43,613 nucleotides of DNA, from NCBI RefSeq assembly GCF_000485595.1, contig NW_014577797.1, positions 43,558 to 87,170 of the forward strand, read 5' to 3'. The notes beneath the pieces are model-generated. The model was not told the DNA's origin, did no database searches, and worked only from the letters and a program-made list of their open reading frames with translations. The translations under genes were made by a program, and so were the position numbers. Below are positions 22,910 through 34,700 of the stretch, one piece after another; position 1 is the stretch's first letter; each line of letters begins with the position of its first letter. The stretch is from Priapulus caudatus (taxonomy: Eukaryota; Priapulida; Priapulimorpha; Priapulimorphida; Priapulidae).

Positions 22910-24997
22910 CGTGCGTGCGCGCATACGTCCACACGTGCGTGCGTGCGTGTGTGTGTGTTTGCGTGTCTGGGGCAGCGTAAAGCCACGTGCCAAAATGTGT
23001 TTTGGGAAGGTGGCTGCCAATAATCATGTCGTGTATTCACATTTCTTGTGGGTGCGTGGAAACTGCCCTCCTTCCTCCTCCTCTCTCTCTTCCTTAGCAG
23101 TTGGGACTACGTGACCGAGCCGGGGGTCGCGGGATGGCAGGTAGACATGAGTTCATCATCGTTCATCATTCAGGTAGTTGTGAGTCAACGTGAAATGACA
23201 GGTGCGATAATCCTATTGTAGCGTTGAATAAATTCAAGTCAGTTATAAAGCGAACAGTAGGATTGTCACAGGGAAAACGTTTTATTTCGCACAAAAAACT
23301 CGTCGAAACCGGCCACGTTCTCTGTCCGTGTCCCCTTTTATACCTCTGCGCGTGCCCTTACCGTCGGACGCGTCCCTTCTCGCCTCGCCGGCCGCTTCGG
23401 CCATCTCTCCTATTGGTTCGGCGTCGGACATTAGTATGACGAGTGACCACCTGGTCTATCTTACGTCAGTTTGAACTGTGTCCAAACCCAACCCTTTGGC
23501 CCTTGGCTGGCTGCCAAACTGTCCTTAGTAACTTTTATTCTGCATGCGTTGCTTCGTAACAGTGGCTAATTATTTTAGCCCACTCTACTGCGTGCTCGCT
23601 ACAATCTAACACCGGCTGTGCCCTTTAAACTAATCGCCCATCTGCCGTTGGCATAATTACCAATCTTCTAAGCGTTGCAATGTTAATTATTCAATGGGCT
23701 GTTGGACGCTTCTATAATCGTTGTCCCGCTAACTAATTTCTCTAATACTCGTGCCACTATCACCTATGCTCTCTATTCCTACATTTCCATATTAATTTCC
23801 GCTCTCATGATTTCTACTTTATTACACAAGTGCTGTACCAGTACACTACGTACAATATGTATGAGTAATGCCAAACACATTAATATTTCTGCAGTGAACC
23901 TTGTGCAGCCAAACTTGCGCACGAAAAAACTTGGTTTTCGGAGCTTTTCGGTTTTCAGAATTTCAGATAATAGATTGTGTACTGTAGTATAATATACAGG
24001 CACCAGTCTTTCATATGATTTACTAGCGCTACCTAGCGAGTGCGCTGTGTATTCATAGAGACATTCTATAACAAAATTCAATTCTAACCTTGAACCCAAG
24101 CCTAACAATAGCTCTAACCCTAACTCGTGCCCTTAATTTTGTTACCCTTATAATGTAAATATTCACAACAAATAAAGCATGCAGGTAGTTATTGCTTGTG
24201 TAGCGTTTTTACGTGTCTTTCCTCGACACCAGGTGNNNNNNNNNNNNNNNNNNNNNNNNNNNNNNNNNNNNNNNNNNNNNNNNNNNNNNNNNNNNNNNNN
24301 NNNNNNNNNNNNNNNNNNNNNNNNNNNNNNNNNNNNNNNNNNNNNNNNNNNNNNNNNNNNNNNNNNNNNNNNNNNNNNNNNNNNNNNNNNNNNNNNNNNN
24401 NNNNNNNNNNNNNNNNNNNNNNNNNNNNNNNNNNNNNNNNNNNNNNNNNNNNNNNNNNNNNNNNNNNNNNNNNNNNNNNNNNNNNNNNNNNNNNNNNNNN
24501 NNNNNNNNNNNNNNNNNNNNNNNNNNNNNNNNNNNNNNNNNNNNNNNNNNNNNNNNNNNNNNNNNNNNNNNNNNNNNNNNNNNNNNNNNNNNNNNNNNNN
24601 NNNNNNNNNNNNNNNNNNNNNNNNNNNNNNNNNNNNNNNNNNNNNNNNNNNNNNNNNNNNNNNNNNNNNNNNNNNNNNNNNNNNNNNNNNNNNNNNNNNN
24701 NNNNNNNNNNNNNNNNNNNNNNNNNNNNNNNNNNNNNNNNNNNNNNNNNNNNNNNNNNNNNNNNNNNNNNNNNNNNNNNNNNNNNNNNNNNNNNNNNNNN
24801 NNNNNNNNNNNNNNNNNNNNNNNNNNNNNNNNNNNNNNNNNNNNNNNNNNNNNNNNNNNNNNNNNNNNNNNNNNNNNNNNNNNNNNNNNNNNNNNNNNNN
24901 NNNNNNNNNNNNNNNNNNNNNNNNNNNNNNNNNNNNNNNNNNNNNNNNNNNNNNNNNNNNNNNNNNNNNNNNNNNNNNNNNNNNNNNNNNNNNNNNN
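22877..24997. other. Block bounded by gaps inside repeat L, with a 762-N gap
   Basis: Begins with a single N and a (GT)n tract (22878-22908), contains about 1.3 kb of sequence without a recognised gene, and ends in a 762-bp N run (24236-24997). The frames of 275-284 codons across 24179-25050 are almost entirely N and are not genes. Confidence 0.9.
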
Positions 24998-25356
24998 TAT
25001 TTTATTCTACTCAGAGGCTACTGATGCAGACTATGTGTAGTACTGCATGAGAAACTGTAAACTTTGTAAGAACTTTGTAAAACTTGTAAACTTCGTAGGA
25101 ACCTCGTAAGAGCTGGTAAAAACTTGTCACAACTGCCCGCGCGCCGTGCGCGGACTCGCGGTGTCACCCGCGCCCACGCGCGTCGTGCGCGGACTCGACT
25201 CTTTTCTGTTCTGCCTAAGCTACTTTATACTCCCCCAAATAAATCAGCCCCTCCCCATGCCTGACCATTGGTCAGACACTTGATTTCTTCTGTTCGTTGA
25301 TTCGTTAACTAAATTATTTCTACATGGTACACTATGACGTAGTTATGGTGTACTGG
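24998..25356. repeat. Dispersed repeat L, copy 1, right part
   Basis: Matches 28279-28636 almost base for base (TTTTATTCTACTCAGAGG through TTATGGTGTACTGG). Confidence 0.92.
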
Positions 25357-25963
25357 ATTGTGCTGCCATGATGGCGACAAGTGGGAATCTACTGCACTAG
25401 AATATATCTATTTCTTTGGTGTAATGATCTCGCGAAGCCCCATATATAGAATGGGACTACGTGAAGAGCTTCTAAACTCGATTGGCACGAACGTATCACA
25501 TGTGGTCAACACGCACGCTTGCCGCGTATTCCTGGCCTGCGCGCGACCAACCCGTGCTAACCTTACGTAATGAAATGCTGCTAATACGCGCCGCGTGGTC
25601 AACGCTAGCTATATACTGATACTAAGTCATTGCTAATTTCAGTTCTACTTGCTCGCTACTGCTGTAATATTATTTAATTATGCGCTCGCGCGTAGCGCAA
25701 ATATCTACACATAAAATTATGTTGCCAACGAACACCACGTATCTTCTCAAACCAACTCTACTCTCTTCCTTCTAATAATTCTAAACTACAGTAACACTGT
25801 TACACATGCCCCCCGGCAGAATAGTTGCCTGGCTCAACTGCCAGCAACTGTCGTCCTAGACAACAAGCAATAAACACAATATTAACGATTGCAATCCTTA
25901 TCATAACGGTAAAAAATAACTCACTGCGTAGTACACAAAATTTATGCAAACCAAGGGTAATTG
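25357..25963. other. Non-coding sequence
   Basis: No recognised gene. Downstream flank of the minus-strand membrane-protein ORF. Confidence 0.5.
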
Positions 25964-26482
25964 TCACGCTCGCGTAATATAAATAATTATAAACAGGACA
26001 CTTAGTACCGCAGAACTTGCGAAGGCGTCCCGTACACATGTAGGCGGTACCGTAGGTCGTGGTGTGCTATGACAACGCTGGGTTAGGTAATGAGGTGCAC
26101 AATAATACCACAATAATGCGGCACCCCCAATAGCGAGTAGCGTATATAGCGCGAAATCCAGCCAGGCCGTCGGTCGGCTGGGATGCCTCTGTTGCGGCAT
26201 TTGCGCGTCTTCGTCGCTGTCCACGTCCAACAGGATTGCCTCCGTATCTGGGTCGGTGGCTGTACTTCCTGGTGGTGAGGTTGTATAGAGAACTGATTCC
26301 TCATCGCTTTTCTCCAACTGACGAACTCTCTCCGGATTGCCGTCATCAGTCGCAGGTACACGCGGACCTTCGGTTCCGGACTCCGAAGATTGCGCTTTCT
26401 GCGACGTCGATGTCTGACCCGTATCGAACCCGTCGTCGTCCGTGTCCTTCTCATTTGGCGGGTGTCTCAAGGTCGCTGCCAT
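25964..26482 (-). CDS. Hypothetical small acidic membrane protein
   Basis: Longest non-repetitive frame between the inverted arms: 172 codons from the first in-frame ATG (26480-26482) to TGA. The frame stays open upstream to 26680 without another ATG, so an upstream exon is possible. Residues 1-105 are Ser/Thr/Asp/Glu-rich and probably disordered (DSDEDAQMPQQ near the end). Residues 107-129 form a good transmembrane segment (WLDFALYTLLAIGGAALLWY), then a short Cys/Pro-rich stretch and a second hydrophobic segment at 156-170 ending IYITRA. No N-terminal signal peptide; tail-anchored or two-pass topology is inferred. I do not recognise a family. It may be a host exon, an element-borne gene or a chance frame. 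Confidence 0.4.
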   Translation of the reverse strand: MAATLRHPPNEKDTDDDGFDTGQTSTSQKAQSSESGTEGPRVPATDDGNPERVRQLEKSDEESVLYTTSPPGSTATDPDTEAILLDVDSDEDAQMPQQRHPSRPTAWLDFALYTLLAIGGAALLWYYCAPHYLTQRCHSTPRPTVPPTCVRDAFASSAVLSVLFIIIYITRA

Positions 26483-27240
26483 CTGGGGCTGTCGACGTGT
26501 GCCTGCCGTGTGCCGCCCATAATTACTGGTAGATTCGCTTCTCCTAACATTATTAGTGAGTGTCCCGTTACGGAAGTTAGCGCGTGCTTGCGTCTTGTTG
26601 ACATCCCGCTGGCTTTCCGTATCGGATTCGGCTGGCTGGTGGCTCCTGAACCATGCCAGTTGGAACCGTAAATTGTGCACTTACCATTTCTTCGATATGT
26701 GCGTTCATCGTTTACACGTTCATCTAACCAGTACGCAACCCTGCTTCGGTGTCTCGTTTCACACCCGAATTATACCGGCAAGTTAGCGCAAGTAAATGCA
26801 GGCTCCTTGCACATTTTCTAGACGCAATACCCTACAACTGACAGCAATCAGTTTCCATGACAACTATATACAACAACTCCTAAAATTCCCGCTACCGCAA
26901 TATCGACATACTTGTTACTAGCCGCTAACTAATTCCATCGCAAAGTATAAGAAACAAATATAAAATCGAAGATACCATTGGTAAGACTTAATTGCTAGAC
27001 ATTACATACGGGTCTGACCCACCTACTAATAGCGAACTCTCGTTTATGCCCCGTTAATCAATGCTCATCATCCCGAGAGACATTCAGAGTCAACGCTTCT
27101 CACTAGCTATGATAGTTACCATCTCAACACCATGCATACCTATTATGCGCCAACTGTGCGGCTCCGCAACGGTAGTACTCAATAGCTTCCAGACCCAGCA
27201 TACTTATATTGCTGTCCCCTGGGGTTGGCGACGTTCTCCT
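26483..27240. other. Non-coding sequence upstream of the membrane-protein ORF
   Basis: The first 200 bp extend the open minus-strand frame without ATG. On the minus strand a consensus donor (ATG|GTAAGT) lies at about 26686. Nothing else recognised. Confidence 0.4.
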
Positions 27241-27245
27241 TGTTA

Positions 27246-27289
27246 CAGATAAATATTCACAACAAATAAAGCATGCAGGTAGTTATTGC
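27246..27289. repeat. Short dispersed repeat shared with 24158-24203
   Basis: AAATATTCACAACAAATAAA and GCATGCAGGTAGTTATTGCT occur at both sites. A second shared phrase, ACTAGCGC(T/C)ACCTAGCGAG, occurs at about 24022 and 27325 in the opposite relative order. Confidence 0.8.
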
Positions 27290-27369
27290 TTGTAAAAATG
27301 TTAGAATAGTGAGCGCATGATCTACTAGCGCCACCTAGCGAGTGTGCGGTGTAGTTATAGAGACATTCT

Positions 27370-27411
27370 ATCAAGAGCGTATAAAGAAGGCCTTATTTAT
27401 ACGCTCTTGAT
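27370..27411. repeat. 42-bp near-perfect palindrome
   Basis: ATCAAGAGCGTATAAA and TTTATACGCTCTTGAT around GAAGGCCTTA. It lies directly beside the MITE at 27420. Confidence 0.9.
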
Positions 27412-27419
27412 TCTATATA

Positions 27420-28122
27420 CAGTAAAACTCGCATAAGTCGACACTTTTGGGACCAGCATATTTGTGCCGACTTACGAAAATTACGACATACGCGTAAGTC
27501 GTTATTTTGTCGACTTATATGTAGGGCTGCCCTCCCAGGCGCCCATCACCCCTACGCAGTCATAAACGTACTCCACACACGACGTCAGTTCGCGCCATAT
27601 ATATAGCAGACATGAAACAATCGGGTCCGTACATCAATCGACACCGCTGCTGGCCATAACGCACTGATCGTACGCACTAGCGGCAAGCGCGGCACCCGCT
27701 GTTGATTACACGTTTGGACATTGCAGGACATTTGCGGTGCACGTCTGCCATATTTTCTTGGAGCACTTGCTGAAAAAAATACGGTAATACCGCGAGGCCG
27801 TGCTCTGGAACGAACTGTAGTAAGCGCATATCTGCGACAGCCAGCACATCGCCTAGCCCTAGCTCGCACATCCCCTAGACCGCGTACACTGCGCGCATGC
27901 GCCATCGGCTTTTCTGATGACTTACAGATGGGAGATTACTGTTGTTTGTATTATATGGGACCTGCCTGAGGGCGACGACTTGTACATAATGACGACTTAT
28001 AAATGACGACTTAGGCGGGGCTATTCCAATGGATTTACTATGAGAGAAAATCAGGACTGACTTCCATGGCGACTTATGCGAATTGACGAGTTAGACGATG
28101 ACGACTTATGCGAGTTTTAATG
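27420..28122. mobile_element. pogo/Tigger-like non-autonomous element with TA duplication
   Basis: Ends CAGTAAAACTCGCATAAGTC and GACTTATGCGAGTTTTAATG are inverted over about 22 bp, flanked by TA on both sides (27418-27419, 28123-28124). CAGT start and TA target fit the Tc1/mariner superfamily, pogo group. Copies of the phrase GACGACTTA repeat subterminally. Frames inside (27585-27969) match no transposase I can recognise. Confidence 0.85.
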
Positions 28123-28130
28123 TAATTATA

Positions 28131-28636
28131 TGTTATATAGGTGGTATAGTTTCGGTTCGTTTCGTGCTGAAGCTTGAAGGCAACGTCAGACTTGTCTCTG
28201 TGTCTCGTGCGATGTGAGTCGTTGACGATGGAGATCACAGAAAAACCAAACACGTCTTTATGGTAAAAGATGAGATGATATTTTATTCTACTCAGAGGCT
28301 ACTGATGCAGACTTGTGTAGTACTGCATGAGAAACTGTAAACTTTGTAAGAACTTTGTAAAACTTGTAAACTTCGTAGGAACCTCGTAAGAGCTGGTAAA
28401 AACTTGTCACAACTGCTCGCGCGCCGTGCGCGGACTCGCGGTGTCCCCCGCGCCCACGCGCGTCGTGCGCGGACTCGACTCTTTTCTGTTCTGCCTAAGC
28501 TACTTTATACTCCCCCAAGTAAATCAGCCCCTCCCCATGCTTGACCATTGGTCAGACACTTGATTTCTTCTGTTCGTTGATTCGTTAACTAAATTATTTC
28601 TACATGGTACACTATGACGTAGTTATGGTGTACTGG
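28131..28636. repeat. Dispersed repeat L, copy 2 (uninterrupted)
   Basis: About 506 bp, TGTTATATAGG to GTGTACTGG, ended by a single N at 28637. It contains TACTTTATACTCCCCC and could be an LTR or promoter-bearing repeat, but lacks clear TG..CA ends. Confidence 0.9.
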
Positions 28637-28637
28637 N

Positions 28638-29384
28638 TTAGCGTTTGGATGCGCATTGTGAGCCTTTAATGGTTAATCCGGCAGTGCATACTACACGCAC
28701 AGGCGCCGCCGTTGGCGCCTTTTTCTTCATAGCTTTGCTTATAAGCGAGTTGGTAGTTAGCTGTGCACGTGCACACGCAGCAACATGTACGTCTACACAC
28801 ACTCACGTACGCTAGCATGGACGTGCACGTGAACACGCCCGCAGGCACGTCTACGTGCACACGCACAAACACGACGACGCACCTCTACCTACACACCGAC
28901 GTGTACGTCGAATGCGTGTGTATGTCTGTGTATTTCTGTGTGTGTGTGTCTGCATGTGTGTGTGTCTGTGTTTCTGTGCGTGTGTATATATGTGTGCAGA
29001 TAGACAATGAGCGGGGGAGGTAGTGCATTGCTATTCACACAATATCGCTGACAGTGCCTCATATGGAACACTACACAAGTATCTTGGTACATTGCTGAGA
29101 GATGTCATTGATAATTTTATGCTACGTTTCGCCTGTATGCTGCTAAATGACGTTCACCTACAATGAAACACGTTATATGACGAACACATAATTCAGCATG
29201 TCCGTTATTCATATCATTTGATGTCTTGCACGCGCCGCGCGTTCTGTCCAAGCGATGCTCCTCACTGCAAGCACACTTCGTGTTCCTGTAATAGGCCGAC
29301 TGGTCGCTGTCTCTCGCGGTGTTCCTGTCGATCTCCCTGTGTGTTTTTCTCGCGTGTCTCTCGTGCTTTCATTTCTGCCGATGC
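28638..29384. repeat. Non-coding DNA with ACGTGCAC-rich and GT-rich tracts
   Basis: ACGT/GCAC-rich stretch at about 28760-28900 and TGTGTGTCTG tract at about 28915-28990. Frames are repeat-derived. Confidence 0.6.
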
Positions 29385-29665
29385 GAACATCAATGTCAAT
29401 TTTATGTATCATGAATTGCAAGTGTCTGTGAAATATTGTGTTAATAGATGTAGGTGGAATGACATGAACATGACTACATAAGAGTAATGACAAGTAGAAC
29501 TCATCATGGAAACATGTTCGCAATGTTTCTCACGCTCGGTATTTCCTAGGTCACATTGCATGACGACCTTTTATGATATCGTTGAACAATGCGCCATGCT
29601 AAAAACCCAACGCCGCCGAATGTTTACTCTCATGGAATTGCATGTTGTAGCGAACTCCTGAAAAC
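29385..29665. repeat. Dispersed repeat Q, copy 1
   Basis: ATGACATGAACATGACTACAT and GAATGTTTACTCTCATGGAA. Direct copies at about 29780-29925 (partial) and 35290-35565. Each is preceded by a CTCT/GTCT-rich tract. Confidence 0.85.
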
Positions 29666-29702
29666 CCGAAATAGTGTTTACAAGTTTTCATGCACGGTCA
29701 CA

Positions 29703-29723
29703 ATGCTCTCTCTCGCTCTGTCG

Positions 29724-29776
<53 letters not shown>
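29703..29776. repeat. (TC)n microsatellite
   Basis: CTCTCTCTCT array between Q copies 1 and 2. Confidence 0.97.
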
Positions 29777-29779
<3 letters not shown>

Positions 29780-29781
<2 letters not shown>

Positions 29782-29925
29782 TTCGCAATATTTGTGACGG
29801 CGAGTATTTCGTAGGTTGCATTCCATGACGAGGTTCAATGATATGCTTAAAGAATCGGCGAGACTAAAAACCGAAGGCCGCCGAATGTTTACTGTCATGG
29901 AATTTCATATTGTATTCAAGTCATG
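29780..29925. repeat. Dispersed repeat Q, copy 2 (partial)
   Basis: Starts at AATGTTCGCAATATTTGTGAC and follows copy 1 to GTTTACTGTCATGGAATT. Confidence 0.8.
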
Positions 29926-30104
29926 CAAAACGGAAATACTGTTTATGACTTTTCAGCGGCGGCGACAAGGGGTTTGTAAACAGTTGGACGCGGATACTTC
30001 ACTCGCATGTCAATATCTGCGATGGATGGCGTCGAAAACGCGGAACGCGCAAATAGACATTACAATACATTATCAGCTTTTACAAACCACCAGTAAAACG
30101 AAGG

Positions 30105-30746
30105 GGGTCATACCTATGTGTCCCGGTACCTATGTGTCCCGGTACCTACGTGTCCCAGTACCCAGGTACCTATGTATCCCGGTACCTATGTATCCCAGTA
30201 CCCAGGTACCTATGTGTACCAGTACCCAGGTACATATGCGTCCCGGTACCTATGTGTCCCAGTACCCAGGTACAGTCATTTAGAAGACTGGACAAAATAT
30301 CCCATTCGTTGATATTCTATATATAATTATAAATGTTCAATTTTCCATTATCATTTTTTTCCATGACTTTTACATGATTTCCATATATTTTAATATATTA
30401 TAATAAATGCGATTAATTTTGAGATTAATTCAGAATTTTTTTCGTTTGTGTTAAAAGAATTTTGAGTTCCGTATTTAAAGGGTTAGTGCTGTAATTTAGT
30501 ATTATTTCATTTGTATTAAAAGACATTTTAAGGGAGACATACTGAGCATAGTTTTATTCTCTCATGATTTTAAATAGTACCCCCTTTTAATATGGGGGAA
30601 CATGGGTACCGGGAAACATAGGTACCGGGACACTGTATAGGTACCTGGGTACTGGGACACATAGGTACTGGGAAACATAGGTACCTGGGTACTGGGACAC
30701 ATAGGTACCGGGACACATAGGTACCGGGACACATAGGTATGGACCC
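30105..30746. mobile_element. Foldback element with tandem-array ends (GGTACCTATGTGTCCC)
   Basis: The left end GGGTCATACCTATGTGTCCC and the inverse of the right end, GGGTCCATACCTATGTGTCC, are the same. Each arm is a tandem array of GGTACC(T)ATGTGTCCC and AGTACCCA units (30111-30273 and 30598-30740, opposite orientation) around an AT-rich spacer. Open frames in the arrays (YVSQYPGT, YVSRYLCVPV) are repeat artefacts. Confidence 0.85.
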
Positions 30747-30944
30747 AAACGAAGAAGGATGCCAGGGTATTTTGTTTGGCGGGAACAAAAGCGTGTACGA
30801 AAGCGTGTACAGGGGAGGGGCGAGGGGGGCGAACGGACGCCGTCATTCTGTGGCAATTTTAAGCAGGGGTGTCATTTATTCCTTTTGGAATTTATTTTGT
30901 AATGTTTTGTGTTAAATGTGTTTCTTTTGAAATGTTAAATTACC

Positions 30945-31315
30945 CACGACGAACGACCCGTACGACGAACGTGTCCTACGGTGCACCATACAAATAATAC
31001 GGCCATGTACATTAAACTTATAAGAAATCAATACTAACAATAACAATAATTATAGTGGTCACAAATATACAGAGTGTATTTACACATCAGCTGGACTGCC
31101 TGTGTACTGTACGACAGTACTTCTTAAAGTCGTGTATGGTTGACCCAAGTGTCAATGGAGTTATGTTTACGTGAATGAAACTAGACGAAAAACAGAAGGA
31201 AATGTTGTCGTGGGTGAATGACATTTTGTGATAACGTGTCGAGGGTGAATGAGACTGAAATAGTTTAACAATGATTTTCTTCCTCTTCCTGCACTCCTGT
31301 CTGCTGCATACTTCA
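30945..31315. repeat. Dispersed repeat P, copy 2, first half
   Basis: Diverged match to 21045-21415. Confidence 0.8.
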
Positions 31316-31731
31316 ATGATAGTGAAAAGCCACATACATAATAATATTGGCGAAAACTAATCTTAAAGGGAATTGACAAAGAGCAATTCTGCACACGGCA
31401 CGCACTTGCGAACACCAACATTCATCCGTTACATCACGCCAGCACGTTGGATGGAGCACGTGCAATGCTACATGAACTTGCTACGCACTTGCGAGCAGGC
31501 GAAAGGGGTATGTGGGGGGCCCTCCCCCACATATATTTTGAAGTTAGACCTCCTTAGATGCTTCTCCTACACGTGCAGGGGGCCCCTAGATGACTGTGCG
31601 CAATGTGTCGCACAGCGTCGTGGGGCTACACTGTTCTGTGACTGTATATGAATTTGCGTTCATAAAAAGTAACGCGCAACGGTGCAGCAACGACGGTGCT
31701 GTGGCGCCATTGCAAGAATTAAATATATAAA
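31316..31731. other. Non-coding sequence
   Basis: A 92-codon Cys-containing frame (31373-31651) exists but includes a GGGGGCCCTCCCCC palindrome and matches nothing known. Confidence 0.4.
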
Positions 31732-34700
31732 TCTATACTATAAAAGGGAACAGCCCATTTTTTGTTAGCTAAGTTATTTTAAAGTTAAAGAATTCCCCTC
31801 ATGGGACTCTTCTGGGATATCCCAAAATCCACAATGATGCTCTTCGCGACAATGTGCTCACCACATCTTGACGTTCGGTTCAGTTTGACACCGAAAACTT
31901 TGTAGCTGAGTTCATACACGTTTATATACCTTTTTCTCCTGGAAAGTAGGTTTTCCAATTCCTGCATGAATTATGTATTGTTGGCAAAACATGTTAAACC
32001 CCAGACAGCCCCACAGACAGTGATTATACCAACTGCTGACCAGAAAGCTCCTGAAATTATTAACTGCTGACCAAACAAACTGCTGATATTGGAGATTTCA
32101 ATTCTAATATCAATTCTTACAAACTGCTGATGTAATTCGATATTAGGCATAAAATAAAAAAATGTCTGTTTACGGTTCCAAATCAATTTTTTTTAAAGGG
32201 TAGGTCGGTAGGTCAGTAATTTCTTTTTAAAGTCAAAAACACCAAAACTATCATTCAATATGTTCATTTTCTACAACTTTAAACCCCGATACATATTTTG
32301 ATGGGAAAATGATAGAAAAATATTGTTTAGGAAGACGAATCATGTGTTTAGTCATCTGGGCGACGCCGTCATTCTGTGCCAATTACAACCGCTCATATGG
32401 TTTCGTCTTGGGATGGGGCAAGCACCCCCTACGCCCTCGCCTGTAGACGCGCCTGACCACTGTACACTGTACATTGTAACTGGAGACTGTCGTACCGTGT
32501 GCGTTTCGAGTGACAGGTGGGGTGCAGGGGGTAGATTCATGATTCATTAAGCTGCGTCGGCGAAATATTTTTCGAAAATCTTCTGTAGGCAATTGACGTT
32601 GCTTAGTTGTCATTTATCAACGCACTTATTTAATAAGTTTGCGTACGATTTGCCGTACGCTAGCGAGGCCGTTTCACGTCCGATTAATTAAGCTGAAATT
32701 CACCTACACGTTTCTCTAACTTGACATGACCTGACGACTAAGCACTGGATATTTCACCAGGTTTTTCGACCATATCATTTGATCGTCGCGCCGCCCCTCA
32801 GTCGCCTCTCGCTCGCGCTGCCTTATTATTATCCTGTGGGCACGTCAAATATTGCTAAGACAAGCGTCGGCTGACGATCACCTGATGATACGAATATTTC
32901 TAAATGACATATATATGACGTATATAGTCGAATAGTATTAATACTGTGTTAGTCACACGCCGCTAAAATGTATGGTACTAAATAATTGATACTTGCAATG
33001 ATGATTGTCTTATTCACACTAGTTAATTATCACTGTCAATTGAGAATAGGCCTACCTCTAGACATTTGAAAAGCAGGGGGGGGGCATTAAGGGGGCTAGT
33101 GTTGACACTTGACAGTGCAAATGAAGTGGTTTTGAGATTTCACACTGAAAATACTTTCAACTGCGCAAATGAACTACGCGCATCTACGCGGGCATGATGG
33201 AGATGGAATGATGATGAATGATGTCGACGTATACATGACGTGCATTTCATATTCATTGCTGTACATAAATTTCCCTTAATAAGAAGTGACACCGAACTGT
33301 GGAGCGGCGAGTTTGGTGTGGCGCCATGACAATCATAATATGTATAAATATGTCAGAAATATATATATAGAAATAGTTTATAGCTATATATACAGGGCTG
33401 TTGTGGCGTCGCAAAAACTCCTACTCAATAAATATGTAGCGGAATCGGTGCGCATGTGGGGATACTGCCCCACCAACTAATATAGTCCCTTTGAAAGGAA
33501 TATGTGTCGCTGCACATGTCATGTGACGTTGTACGGAGTTTGCAACGTTCAATTTAAGTATATAGAAATGTGTCGTTTGCATGGACTGCTACTGTTGCTT
33601 TAAACATGCACAGGTATAGCGAGCACCGGTGTGCATTGATGTATTGGCCCCGATTCCTTCACAACTGTCGCACATGCGTTCCTTGCCGTATCAGCTACTA
33701 CAGCTCATAGGCTCTATGTGCCGCAGGGTGCTGCTAACTATGTGATATCGTTCGAGTTACGGTTCTCGTTACGGTTAGGCTCGCTGTGTGTCTCTCTCTG
33801 TATTTCTGTCCCTCTGCATCTCGGCCGCTATCTGTTCCTCTCTGTCGGTCTCTCTCTTCCGCTCTGTCTGTCTCTGTCGCTCTTTCTCTGTGTGTCTCTG
33901 TCGGCCGCGCTCCCTCTCTCTCTCTGCCGCGCGCGTGCGGCCGCTATGTCTGTCCTCCTGTGTATTTCACTGTGTGTCTCTCTCGCACCTCTGTCGCTGT
34001 CTCTCGCTCTATCACGCGCTCTCTGTCGCTACATTCTTGCTAGATAATGCGCGCTTAGCTTGCTTCGTGACAGTTCGCTTTTTCGGCCCCCCCCCAATTA
34101 CGAGAGACAGGAATTATTGGCAAACGCATCCATACGCACGGACGGACGGACTGACGGACGGACGGACGTACGACGGACGACGACCCATGGCAATAGCTCA
34201 GCTTGACGATGTGAACGTGAGGTAAAAATTCCGCCCCATATGGGTTTCAGGCTGGCCAAATCGCATAAGAGAGCATCATAACATGCCATAATGCGACATA
34301 ATGGCATATGCCATGCCGACGAAAGTCGGGTGTACGCAAAACTATGACCCGGAAAAGTAAAACGTCAAACGTATGACCACGAAAACTATGACCCGGAAAA
34401 CTATTACCCCTACAAAACCTAGCTCCTATTGTGTCCTATGTCTAGCTCTCTGTCGGTCTCCCTCCCACCACGAAGACTTCACGTGGGGCCCAACATCCCA
34501 CACAAGCCTCACCGTCACCCTCACCGTTGTAGAACGATCCGTCGTGCAAAACGAAAGCTCACTATTGTGAAACCGAAACCGAGCACCGAGCTAAAACAGA
34601 GCACAGCCAGTTCAGAGGTTACGACTGCATTGTTTATCAACAGGCTTTGAAATGAGAAGTGCAACCCATTCCTACACGCTGTTACGTGCCGTAAGTGGGG

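Noticed and set aside
24179-25050. Three frames of 275-284 codons
   Set aside because: Almost every residue is N-derived; they span an assembly gap.
28701-28727. GGCGCC hairpin followed by TTTTTC resembling a bacterial terminator
   Set aside because: The DNA is animal; a short hairpin plus T-run is expected by chance and no bacterial gene is near.
30118-30856. Frames with repeated YVSRYLCVPVP and YVSQYPGT
   Set aside because: Translations of the tandem GGTACCTATGTGTCCC arms of a foldback element, present in opposite orientation at both ends.
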